Position numbers and translations under genes: made by a program
Source: CBDFGQ01 sp965247295
GTDB lineage: Bacteria; Chloroflexota; Dehalococcoidia; Lucifugimonadales; JAGWBF01
Direction of reading: 5' to 3'
Length of the DNA stretch: 64,000 nucleotides
Assembly: GCA_965247295.1 (NCBI GenBank)
Contig: CBDFGQ010000006.1
Span: 434,001-498,000, forward strand
Shown here: positions 8,991 to 17,035 of the stretch, piece by piece
How the letters are laid out: each line of letters opens with the position of its first letter
Numbering within the stretch: the first letter of the stretch is position 1
Notes under the pieces: generated by a model
Database searches by the model: none
What the model was told of the DNA's origin: nothing
Seen by the model: the letters and a program-made list of their open reading frames with translations, nothing else

Positions 8991-10508
8991 GTGCCCCTGT
9001 TTAACCTAGCCCTATCCCAAAGACGTCACTATAAGTGGTACGCTTTTGGAGCCATCGCGGTGGGCACCTTCACCTCAGTGGTGGACAACGGCGGCGTCAT
9101 AGTTGCCCTGCCTACCATCGCGGACCACTTCCAGACCGACCTTCCCACCGTTCAGTGGGTGGTGGTGGGCAACGCCCTCGTCATAAGCGCGTTGCTCCTG
9201 CCTATGGGCCGCTTATCCGACATAGTCGGTCGCAAAGAGGTCTACCTCGCGGGGCTCGCTATCTTCGTCATAGGGGCTGCGTGGGGGGGCTTCTCCACCA
9301 GCGTGGTAACCCTGATTCTGTCCAAACTCCTCCAGGGATGTGGCTCCGCCATGATCCAGGGCACCGGCATGGCCATGCTCATCTCTACCTTTCCCAGTGC
9401 GGAGCGCGGGAAGGCCCTGGGTTTCCACTTGAGCGTGGTCGGGGCGGGAGGAATAGCCGGGCCCGCTCTTGGCGGCCTCCTGGTTGGCGCGCTCAGCTGG
9501 CGCTGGGTCTTTTTCATCAATGTCCCGGTCGGAATCCTGGCCATGGCCGTGGCCCTGCTCGTTCTCGACAGGCGCCTATTTCAGCGGGATACACAACGTG
9601 TCTCCTTTGACTGGGTGGGAGCGGCGCTGTCCGCGGCCATGCTCATCACGTTCCTGATGGTTGTGACCAACGGACACCGTACCGGCTGGGCGTCGCCTGC
9701 CATAGTGGTCGCCATGCTGAGCTTCGCGGCCATGGTTGGGGCATTCGTCTGGTGGGAGCTTCGCACCCCGGCGCCCATGCTGGACCTGAGGCTGTTCAAA
9801 CGCGCCCTGTTTTCCCTGGGCGTCTCGGCGAGCTTCATCCTTTTCCTGGCAGGGTCATCGGTGCGTTTTCTGATCCCCTTTTACCTCCAGCCGGTCCTGG
9901 GGTACAGTCCGGGTCAGGTTGGGCTCATTCTGGTCCCCGCCGCGCTGAGCATGGTCATCATGGGGCCCGTCAGCGGGCGCCTTTCCGACCGGTATGGATG
10001 GAGAGTGTTTAACGTGGGCGGCATGGCCCTATCGGCCGCGGGGCTTCTCATCCTATCCCGCCTCACTGAGACCTCTTCCCTGGGCCTGGTCATGGCCGGG
10101 CTCATAGCCCATAGCTGTGGCATGGGCATGTTCCATTCACCCAACAACAGCTCTATCCTCAGTACGGTGGAGCACAGCCGGTACGGCGTGGTCTCCGCAC
10201 TCCTCAACCTGGTGCGCAACGCGGGAAACGTCACGGGCATCGCCATAGCCACGGCCATCGTGACGGCTACCATGGCCTCCATGGGCTATCTACCCAGCCT
10301 GGATGAAGTCCGCAACGCCAGCGGCGCGGGGGTGCTGGAGGCCTTCACCTCGGGACTGCGTACGGCCTACCTGGTCATGGGTTGTCTGCTGGCATCTGGG
10401 GTTGTAGTCTCCTTTCTCAAGGGCGACCGGCCGAAGGAGGCCTTAGTTCCACGGGCTGGTCAGGAGATCAGAGGTGAGGCGCCGGTCGACACCAGTCACC
10501 CGGACTAG
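8991..10508 (+). CDS. MFS transporter, DHA2 (EmrB/QacA) family, tandem paralog
   Basis: A 505-residue, 14-helix transporter starting GTG at 8991 with AAAGGTGA just upstream. It is aligned throughout with the preceding MFS protein (VVDNGGVIVALPTI, DLPTVQWVVVGNAL, MGRLSDIVGRKEVY, LSWRWVFFINVPVG), showing tandem duplication followed by clear divergence. The gene is followed 52 bases later by the predicted selenoprotein, so the three may be co-expressed. The transported compound is unknown; drug or small organic efflux is the family norm. Confidence 0.92.
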   Translation: MPLFNLALSQRRHYKWYAFGAIAVGTFTSVVDNGGVIVALPTIADHFQTDLPTVQWVVVGNALVISALLLPMGRLSDIVGRKEVYLAGLAIFVIGAAWGGFSTSVVTLILSKLLQGCGSAMIQGTGMAMLISTFPSAERGKALGFHLSVVGAGGIAGPALGGLLVGALSWRWVFFINVPVGILAMAVALLVLDRRLFQRDTQRVSFDWVGAALSAAMLITFLMVVTNGHRTGWASPAIVVAMLSFAAMVGAFVWWELRTPAPMLDLRLFKRALFSLGVSASFILFLAGSSVRFLIPFYLQPVLGYSPGQVGLILVPAALSMVIMGPVSGRLSDRYGWRVFNVGGMALSAAGLLILSRLTETSSLGLVMAGLIAHSCGMGMFHSPNNSSILSTVEHSRYGVVSALLNLVRNAGNVTGIAIATAIVTATMASMGYLPSLDEVRNASGAGVLEAFTSGLRTAYLVMGCLLASGVVVSFLKGDRPKEALVPRAGQEIRGEAPVDTSHPD

Positions 10509-10560
10509 GTATAGTAGATGGGGTTCAGTCTACCTGAGCTGAAGGGTTGGAGGGGTAACC

Positions 10561-11379
10561 GTGGCCCCCATAGAATACATCCCTCGCACCCGGGAGCTTT
10601 ACGCCAGCTACCCTGCCTATCGCTGGGTCGTAAACCAGGACGTGCCCTGGACTCCCCTGCCAAGACCCCTGAGCCTGTGTAAGGTGGCCCTTGTCAGCTC
10701 CGGGGGTGTACACCAGAAGGACCAGCTGCCCTTCCACACCAGGGACGACACTTCCTACCGGGAGATTTCCGGGGATGTGGCTGTGGGAGACCTCCGGGTC
10801 TCCCACTTTGGCTACCTTACCGAGGATGCCCAGCAGGACCCAAACTGTGTCTTTCCAGTCGAGAGGATGCGGGAGCTGGAACGCGATGGGGTGATCGGCG
10901 AGCTCGCAGACCCCGCCTACTCCTGCATGGGCGGAATCTACTCTGTGCGGAGAGTGAGGCAGGAGCTCATCCCACCCCTGGTGCAGCGGCTCAGGGCACA
11001 GGCGGTGGACGCCGCGCTTCTGGTCCCGGCCTGACCGGTGTGTCACCAGTCCGTGGGACTGCTGGCTCGGGCGCTGGAGACGGTGGGCATCCCCACCATA
11101 TGCGTCTCCTCTGCCCTGGACGTGACGCTGGCGGTAAAGCCGCCCCGGTCCGTCTTCGTCAACTTCCCCCTGGGACACCAGACGGGAAAGCCCAACCAGC
11201 CGGACCTTCAGCGCGGCATCCTTCTGGATGCCCTTCGTGCCCTGGAGACCATCTCCGTTGCGGGGACCGTCCTCACCTTGCCTTACGTGTGGGACGAGAA
11301 CGACGACAGCTGGGAAGACCGGGAGTACCGTCCGGGCTACCTGCCACCATACAGCCGCGGCGAGACCGCCAACGCGTGA
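10561..11379 (+). CDS. PrdB/GrdB-like reductase selenoprotein, read through an in-frame TGA as Sec158
   Basis: An open frame from 10561 meets TGA at 11032-11034 and continues in the same frame to 11379, giving 272 residues with selenocysteine at 158. The sequence around the TGA is LLVPA-U-PVCHQS, a UxxC redox motif where PrdB/GrdB-family reductases (glycine, sarcosine, betaine and D-proline reductases) carry their catalytic Sec. Flanking regions also look like the family: ALVSSGGVH near the N-terminus, SYREISGD, VSHFGY, and GIPTICVSSALDV after the Sec. A stem-loop of bacterial SECIS type starts 12 bases after the TGA, and selB lies at 49.2 kb. The length is close to the PrdB subunit. Partner subunits (PrdA, GrdA, GrdC/D) are absent, so the reaction is uncertain. 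A gene start just after the TGA is unlikely because no ribosome-binding site precedes it. Confidence 0.85.
11032..11061 (+). promoter_or_regulatory. Selenocysteine TGA codon and candidate bacterial SECIS hairpin
   Basis: TGA occupies 11032-11034. CAGTCC (11047-11052) pairs perfectly with GGACTG (11056-11061) around the loop GTG. The loop begins 18 bases after the TGA and starts with G. This fits published rules for bacterial SECIS elements: an apical loop 16-37 bases downstream with an early loop guanine. Confidence 0.65.
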
Positions 11380-11671
11380 CCGGACGTTGGATGATGCGGG
11401 CCCAGCCTTGACCTGACTTGCAGAGTGATGGTGTTCTCCATGATCTCCCGCTCATGGTGAGCGCGTCGAACCTCAATGCAGGCAACACCTGCAAATGCTG
11501 AGCCCCGACACTGTGCAACTGATTACGAGTGCGGGCAGACACGATTACCGCGTTGACCATACGGACGCGGCCGAGTTAATTCCCGCCAATCTCAGGTGGG
11601 TGGCGCTCGTCCTGGGGAATGATATATCATTTCACCAAGTGGGCGGCGCAAATGGGTGAAAGGAGGCAGCA

Positions 11672-11800
11672 ATGAAATCAACGAATAAGGGTGGCAAGGG
11701 CGGAGCCAAGGGAGGCGGCAGTTCACCCAATCCCAACTGGCCGAGTAGGACTGGTAATCCTTCGGGACCAGGCAGAGGAAGTAACCCTCCCAAAAAGTAG
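11672..11800 (+). CDS. Small Gly/Asn/Pro/Lys-rich protein, 42 residues
   Basis: ATG at 11672 is preceded by AAAGGAGG with a five-base spacer, a near-perfect Shine-Dalgarno site. The 42-residue product is basic and low-complexity (MKSTNKGGKGGAKGG..., ending NPPKK), with no hydrophobic segment. A 14-bp palindrome AATGATATATCATT sits ~40 bases upstream at 11619-11632 and could be an operator. It lies alone between the selenoprotein and a minus-strand quinone reductase. No family is recognised. The ribosome-binding site is the main support that it is translated. Confidence 0.55.
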   Translation: MKSTNKGGKGGAKGGGSSPNPNWPSRTGNPSGPGRGSNPPKK

Positions 11801-12015
11801 TAGCGGTGTAGGCCCTCAGAGCCGAGCCTGAATCCCGCTTAAGCGGAGTAGCCTCTGCAATAGCTGCAATAGCTGTAAGAGCTGAACTTAGGTAAGCCAC
11901 CAAAGCTGAGCGGTCTGCGTACCTTAACCAACCACGAGAAGATGTGGAACCCTTAACCCTCAGCTTGTCGAAAGGCAAGTGTTCTACGAGCAAAAGGGCA
12001 GCCGCTAAGCAACTC
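11801..12015. other. Intergenic region with a degenerate repeat remnant
   Basis: No gene was seen. Bases 11961-11978 (CTCAGCTTGTCGAAAGG) match, in reverse, the CTTCGACAAGCTCAGG unit found elsewhere in the window. Confidence 0.5.
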
Positions 12016-12984
12016 CTACGGTATCAGCAGCAGCTTGCCGGTGGTGTGGCGGCCCTCAAGCTGGCGGTGGGCTTCGGCGGCCTGAGCCAGCGGGAAGGTG
12101 CCGCCGATACGTAGCTTTAGCTCCCCCGATACGACCCATCCCAGCACCTCCCCTGCCCTCCAAAGAAGCTCATCCCTGGTGGCCGTATAGTCGGTCAGTG
12201 TGGGCCGTGTCAGGGACAGGGACCCATTTCGCAACAGATCCGAGTCCACCGGAGGTATCGGCCCGCTGGCCTGGCCGTAGAGCGCCAGACAACCTCGACG
12301 GCCCAGGCACCTCATGCTCTGGTCGAAGGTGGTCTTACCCACGGAGTCGTAGACAACCTGCACCCCCTGGCCGCCCGTGCCCGCTCTGACCACCTCCTCG
12401 AAGTCCTCTCGGGTATATATGATGGCTCTGTCGGCCCCCGCCTCCCTTGCCAGTGCCGCCTTCTCCTCCGTGGAGACGGTGGCGAACACATAGGCCCCCG
12501 CCCGCTTCGCCATCTGGATCAGTAGCAGACCTGTACCCCCGGCCCCGGCGTGCACCACGCATCTGTCCCCAGGCTTCAGTGGATAGGTGGTGTACGCCAG
12601 GTAGTGGGCCGTCATCCCCTGAAGCAAGGCGGCAGCCCCCGTTTTTGCGTCTACCCCTTCAGGCAACTTCACCAGGACGTCGGATGGAAGGGCGACCCTC
12701 TCGGCGTATGTGCCGGTGGTTCCCCAGAAGGCTACCAGGTCGCCCTGCGCCACGTCGGCCACTCCCTCTCCCACCGCCGCGACAACGCCGGCCGCCTCCT
12801 TACCTGGCGTCATGGGCAGGCTGTCTGGAGGGCTTGCGCCCCTTCGCGTTTGCACATCGGTGAAATTGACCCCGATGGCCTGAACGTCGACCAGCGCCTC
12901 CCCTGGCCCAGGCGCCGGATCGGGGCAGTCCTCGTATTTGAGGACCTCCGGTCCACCAACTTCATGCAGCCGGATAGCCTTCAT
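12016..12984 (-). CDS. Zinc-free quinone oxidoreductase / NADPH:quinone reductase (MDR family)
   Basis: A 322-residue medium-chain dehydrogenase/reductase. The N-terminal GroES-like domain carries GPGEALVDVQAIGVNFTDVQTRRG and GKEAAGVVAAVGEGV. The Rossmann domain has the nucleotide-binding run HAGAGGTGLLLIQMAKRAGA near residues 145-165. The zinc ligands of alcohol dehydrogenases are missing, as in QOR enzymes (E. coli Qor, zeta-crystallin). It probably reduces quinones or enones with NADPH in the cytoplasm. The ATG at 12984 has GAGGAGG 7 bases upstream. It is monocistronic on the minus strand. Confidence 0.9.
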   Translation of the reverse strand: MKAIRLHEVGGPEVLKYEDCPDPAPGPGEALVDVQAIGVNFTDVQTRRGASPPDSLPMTPGKEAAGVVAAVGEGVADVAQGDLVAFWGTTGTYAERVALPSDVLVKLPEGVDAKTGAAALLQGMTAHYLAYTTYPLKPGDRCVVHAGAGGTGLLLIQMAKRAGAYVFATVSTEEKAALAREAGADRAIIYTREDFEEVVRAGTGGQGVQVVYDSVGKTTFDQSMRCLGRRGCLALYGQASGPIPPVDSDLLRNGSLSLTRPTLTDYTATRDELLWRAGEVLGWVVSGELKLRIGGTFPLAQAAEAHRQLEGRHTTGKLLLIP

Positions 12985-13164
12985 CGCGTGCCCTCCTCGA
13001 TTTTCTGTGTCCTCATTGGTACCGTAGTATACACCGGTGGGTTCCGTCGTACCGCAATGCCACTCACACCCTCATTGGCCTTGCAGCGCCCACAGGACGG
13101 GGCGAGGGGCGGTATGGTATATTATTGACCGGTGGCGTCCTCAGTTTTTTTAGGGAGGTGAAGT

Positions 13165-13335
13165 ATGGCGAAACAGGTGATAGAGATCAAGGCCCAGGAA
13201 ACCAAACCGATGAAGCTAAGTCCCGCCCCAATCCTACCCAAGATGGCCTTTCCTATATCCAACGAGACGGGCATGGACATAAAGGTCACCGTTGACGGGA
13301 AAAACATACTGCTGGAGCGGCAGAAAGGAAAGTAA
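13165..13335 (+). CDS. Small conserved-looking protein, 56 residues, unknown function
   Basis: ATG at 13165 follows GGGAGGTG at a good spacing. The 56-residue product begins MAKQVIEIKAQETKPMKL and contains ISNETGMDIKVTVDGKNILLE, a pattern suggesting short beta-strands. It ends convergently, five bases before the glycosyltransferase stop. There is no membrane segment or known motif. The codon pattern and ribosome-binding site argue that it is real; the function is unknown. Confidence 0.55.
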   Translation: MAKQVIEIKAQETKPMKLSPAPILPKMAFPISNETGMDIKVTVDGKNILLERQKGK

Positions 13336-13339
13336 CCCT

Positions 13340-14086
13340 CTAGGCGTCTGGTTTCTCCTCGAAACTAGCTGGCGCAGGGGTCGGAATGCCGCCAAACCGC
13401 AGCCTTATCAGACCCTTTATGTCCTCCCATGCCGTCCGTAAAATCTTCACACGGCTGTCTGGATCGTCCACCCAGTGCACCGGTATTTCCTTCATCGAGA
13501 ACCCTCGTTTGGCGGCGATGATAAGTAGCTCGGAGTCGAAAAACCAATTGTTGTTCTTCACCAGGGGCACCAGGGCATTAACCGCGTCGCGGCTCAGGGC
13601 CTTGAAGCCGCACTGGGCATCCCGGAAGGGCGTGAAGAAGGTTGCCCTGATGAGGGCGGTATAGGACCGGGATATCAAACCTCGTTTCAGAGGGCGCCTG
13701 ACCCTGGAGCCCTTGATGTGGCGGCTTCCGATGGCGATGTGGGCCCCCTCCTCGATGGCCTTGACCAGCTGCGGGAAGTGGCTCAGATCGGTGGATAGAT
13801 CCACATCCATGTAGGTCACGATGTCGGCCGTGCTCTCTAGCCAGACCTGGCGTAGGGCTCGGCCCCGCCCCTTTTGGGGTATGTGTACGCAGTCCACGCC
13901 CCTGTACTTGTGGGACAATATCTGGGCAACGGACAGAGTGTTGTCTACAGAGCCGTTGTCCGCGATGACGATGCGCCACGGGTTCTCCAGGTTCTCGCGT
14001 AGGAAACCGGTCAGTATATCGACGGTGCGTGGTAGGTCCTTCTCCTCGTTGTAGACCGGTATCACTATGTCTACGGTAGCCCGCAT
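13340..14086 (-). CDS. Family 2 glycosyltransferase, dolichyl-phosphate mannose synthase-like
   Basis: A 248-residue GT-A fold enzyme: VDIVIPVYNEEKDLPRTVDIL at the N-terminus, VIADNGSVDNTLSVAQ for nucleotide-sugar binding, the metal-binding MDVDLSTDL near residue 95, and GSRHIKGSRV. These match the DPM1/undecaprenyl-phosphate glycosyltransferase branch of GT2. No C-terminal membrane helices are present, so it is the soluble form. The start is the ATG at 14086 with GGGGGTGGAG directly upstream; the frame is open two codons further. It lies downstream of purF-purM-purH on the same strand, about 100 bases after purH, and may be co-transcribed. Likely role: transfer of a sugar to a polyprenyl phosphate. 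Confidence 0.85.
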   Translation of the reverse strand: MRATVDIVIPVYNEEKDLPRTVDILTGFLRENLENPWRIVIADNGSVDNTLSVAQILSHKYRGVDCVHIPQKGRGRALRQVWLESTADIVTYMDVDLSTDLSHFPQLVKAIEEGAHIAIGSRHIKGSRVRRPLKRGLISRSYTALIRATFFTPFRDAQCGFKALSRDAVNALVPLVKNNNWFFDSELLIIAAKRGFSMKEIPVHWVDDPDSRVKILRTAWEDIKGLIRLRFGGIPTPAPASFEEKPDA

Positions 14087-14193
14087 CTCCACCCCCGCTA
14101 ACGCCCTTCAGTCAATTCCATTCCGCATGGTCCAGGACAGTAAAGGTACCCCCGGCCCGGCGCAGGCCTTCGCCTTGGTCACACTGAGCGGCA

Positions 14194-15771
14194 CTAATGC
14201 CTGAAGTGCCTTACCCCGGTGAACACCATGGCTACATTCCCTTTGTTGGCCGCCGCTATCACCTCGTCGTCCCTGATCGAGCCGCCGGGCTGAACTATGG
14301 CGGCCACGCCGCCCTGGGCCGCCAACTCGATGTTGTCCGGGAAGGGGAAGAAGGCGTCGGATGCCAGCACACTACCCTGGGACTTGTCTCCAGCCGTACG
14401 CATTGCCAGGTGCACACTGGTCACCCGGTTGGGCTGGCCGGCGCCCATTCCCAGGAGTGCACGGTCACGTGCCAGCACGATGGCGTTGGACTTTAGGTGC
14501 TTCGCCGCCTTCCAGGCGAAAACAAGGTCCGCGAACTCATCCTGGGTTGGGGCACGCTCCGTTACCGTCTTCCAGATAGCGGGGTCCTCGGTAACGGCGT
14601 CCCGAGACTGTACCAGCAGTCCCCCGCCGATGGGGCGAAGGTCAAGGTCATTGTCGCCTGCCGTAAAAGGAGCTGCCATAAGGAGCCGCAGGTTGCGCCT
14701 CTTCTTCAGCGCCTCCAGGGCCTCGGGCTCATAGTCGGGGGCCACCACCACTTCGTAAAACACCCCGCGCATCTCCCTCGCGACGGCGGAGGTGATGGTG
14801 CGGTTGAAGGCCACGATGCCGCCAAAGGCCGAGACCTCGTCCCCCGCGTAGGCCCTGCGGTACGCCTCTGCCTGGTCCGGGTGGCAGGCCAGGCCGCACG
14901 GGTTGGTGTGCTTGATCACAGCGACGGCCGTCTCCTCAAAGTCGCACACCGTGCGCCAGGCGGCATCGGCATCCAGCATGTTGTTAAAGGAAAGCTCCCG
15001 ACCGTGGAGCTGCTGGGCCCCGGCCAGGCCCCCGTTGTACCCCGTCGAAGGTACGTAGAGGGAAGCAGCCTGGTGGGGGTTCTCCCCGTACCGCAGCTCG
15101 CGTACCCGTCGGTAATGGAGGGCCAGGTCTGGGACCAGGCCATGGGTAGGCGAGTCTACTGTGGCGGGCGCCGGCTCCAGCCGTGTCCCGCCTGTGCCCT
15201 CTTGGGCAAGGTACCCCGCGACTTCGGAGTCGTAAAGGGAGACATGGTGAAAGGCCTTGTAGGCCAGATGGCGGCGTGCCTCCTGGCTGGGGCCCCCGTT
15301 GGAGATGCTTGCAGCGATCCACTGATAATCCGCCGGGTCCACCACCACGGTGACGTCGGTGAAGTTCTTGGCACCGGCCCTCAGCAGAGTGGGGCCCCCA
15401 ATGTCGATGTTCTCCAGGGCGTCCTCCAGTGTTACGCCGGGCTTTCGGATGGTCTCCACGAAGGGGTACAGGTTTACTACCACCTGGTCTATTGTCTCCA
15501 GCCCCTGCCTGTCCAGTTCTTCCATGTGCTCCCGGCTGTCGCGGCGCGCGAGCAGGCCCCCATGGATCCGCGGGTGAAGGGTCTTGACCCGACCGTCCAG
15601 GATCTCGGGAAATCCCGTGAGGTCCGACACCTGCTGGACTGGAAGCCCGCCCTCCTGGGTGAGCGCCCTGTGGGTTCCGCCAGTGCTGATTAGCTCCACT
15701 CCCGCCCGGTGAAGGGCCATGGCGAAATCGATGATGCCCGTCTTGTCATAGACGCTGATAAGAGCTTTCAA
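14194..15771 (-). CDS. purH: Bifunctional AICAR formyltransferase / IMP cyclohydrolase
   Basis: A 525-residue protein of standard PurH length catalysing the last two steps of IMP synthesis. The N-terminal cyclohydrolase (MGS-like) domain has SVYDKTGIIDFA, ISTGGTHRAL and HPRIHGGLLARRD. The C-terminal AICAR transformylase domain carries VIKHTNPCGLA with the catalytic Lys-His pair, AFGGIVAFN, and LGMGAGQPNRV. Its ATG overlaps the end of purM by four bases (ATGA), so translation is coupled. Gene order purF-purM-purH on one strand supports a purine operon. Other pur genes are not in the window. Confidence 0.97.
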   Translation of the reverse strand: MKALISVYDKTGIIDFAMALHRAGVELISTGGTHRALTQEGGLPVQQVSDLTGFPEILDGRVKTLHPRIHGGLLARRDSREHMEELDRQGLETIDQVVVNLYPFVETIRKPGVTLEDALENIDIGGPTLLRAGAKNFTDVTVVVDPADYQWIAASISNGGPSQEARRHLAYKAFHHVSLYDSEVAGYLAQEGTGGTRLEPAPATVDSPTHGLVPDLALHYRRVRELRYGENPHQAASLYVPSTGYNGGLAGAQQLHGRELSFNNMLDADAAWRTVCDFEETAVAVIKHTNPCGLACHPDQAEAYRRAYAGDEVSAFGGIVAFNRTITSAVAREMRGVFYEVVVAPDYEPEALEALKKRRNLRLLMAAPFTAGDNDLDLRPIGGGLLVQSRDAVTEDPAIWKTVTERAPTQDEFADLVFAWKAAKHLKSNAIVLARDRALLGMGAGQPNRVTSVHLAMRTAGDKSQGSVLASDAFFPFPDNIELAAQGGVAAIVQPGGSIRDDEVIAAANKGNVAMVFTGVRHFRH

Positions 15772-16799
15772 CTACTCGCTCCCTCTATGCTCACCCTCTC
15801 CTCTCCCTCCTGCGCCACGACCTCTCCGACCACCCTGGCCTCTTCGATCTCTTTTTGTATGTCGGAGACACGGTCTGGCGCGCAAGACAGGACCATGCCC
15901 AGGCCCATGTTGAATACGCGAAACATCTCGTCCCAGGCCACGTTGCCTTCCCGCTGAATGATCTCGAAGATTGGTTGGACCTCCCATGACCCCAGCCGAA
16001 TCCGGGCCGCTAGCCCAGCAGGTAGCACCCTGGGTACATTTTCCACCAGGCCGCCGCCGGTGATGTGGGCGACCCCCTTAACCATGGGGAACACCGGCTC
16101 CAGCAGCGGGTAGTAGCACCTGTGTGGGACCAGAAGCTCCTCTCCCAGGCTATGCCCCAGCTCGTGGTAGTGGCGATATAGTGCCGAGCCGTCCTCCTCG
16201 GTCCTGAACACGTGGCGCACCAGGGAAAACCCGTTGGTGTGTACTCCGCTGGAAGGTATTCCGAGAAGAACGTCACCCTCAACGGTGACCGAGCCGTCTA
16301 TCACGGACTCCCTCTCCACGGCCCCCACGACGAAGCCCGCCAGGTCAAAGGCATCCTTAATGTACATGCCGGGTGTCTGGGCCGTCTCGCCCCCGATCAG
16401 GGCGCACCCGGCCTCGCGGCATGCCAGGGCCATGCCCCGAACCAGGGCATCGGTGCGCTGCGTGTCCAGGCTGGCCATGGAGATGTAGTCGAGAAAGAAA
16501 AGGGGCCTGGCCCCGCGAGTGGCAACGTCGTTGACGTTGAGGTTCACCAGGTCCATGCCCAGGGACTCGTATTGCCCCAAGAGAGCAGCTATCTTTAGCT
16601 TGGTCCCCACCCCGTCGGTGCTGGATACGAGGACAGGCTCCTTGAACCCCTGTAGACCGTACATGCCGGCGAATCCACCGGCCCCCCCGAGGACCTGGGG
16701 CCCGTGGGTGGTGCGGCAGAGGGCGGCTATCCTGCCCTTCGTCGCATCCAGGGACTCCAGGTCGACGCCCGCGCGAAGGTATGTCTCGCCACCCGGCAC
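15768..16799 (-). CDS. purM: Phosphoribosylformylglycinamidine cyclo-ligase (AIR synthetase)
   Basis: PurM converts FGAM to AIR with ATP. Family motifs are LRAGVDLESLDATKGRIA at the N-terminus, STDGVGTKLKIA, DLVNLNVNDVATRGA and GGETAQTPGMY. The frame is open to 16838, but the GTG at 16799 has AAGGGGG upstream and gives 343 residues, the usual PurM length, so it is chosen. It overlaps purH by four bases. About 240 bases separate it from purF upstream. Confidence 0.96.
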   Translation of the reverse strand: MPGGETYLRAGVDLESLDATKGRIAALCRTTHGPQVLGGAGGFAGMYGLQGFKEPVLVSSTDGVGTKLKIAALLGQYESLGMDLVNLNVNDVATRGARPLFFLDYISMASLDTQRTDALVRGMALACREAGCALIGGETAQTPGMYIKDAFDLAGFVVGAVERESVIDGSVTVEGDVLLGIPSSGVHTNGFSLVRHVFRTEEDGSALYRHYHELGHSLGEELLVPHRCYYPLLEPVFPMVKGVAHITGGGLVENVPRVLPAGLAARIRLGSWEVQPIFEIIQREGNVAWDEMFRVFNMGLGMVLSCAPDRVSDIQKEIEEARVVGEVVAQEGEERVSIEGASS

Positions 16800-17035
16800 T
16801 ATGGACCCCCTTGAGCTACACGTTGAAGTATATAGCACCGCAGTAGATGGGCGTCAACAATGATCGAGGGAACGCTTGAGTTGGCTGGAGCTAGAGGTCC
16901 GCAGTTCACCGAGTGGTAGCGCCAGGAACTGTTTCGACAGCGTCCAGGACACCGCAACCTGATGCTGTGCCTTCAGGCTGGGGTGAATAATGGTGGTTGA
17001 AACGAGCCGCAGTGCAGCGGGTCTCAGGAGACTTC

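Noticed and set aside
11038..11379. A separate gene starting just after the TGA in the PrdB/GrdB-like region
   Set aside because: No ribosome-binding site precedes it, the frame equals that of the upstream part, and the conserved UxxC motif spans the TGA.
14497..15693. Long plus-strand frame opposite purH
   Set aside because: Shadow of a highly conserved purH; no start signal and no recognisable protein.
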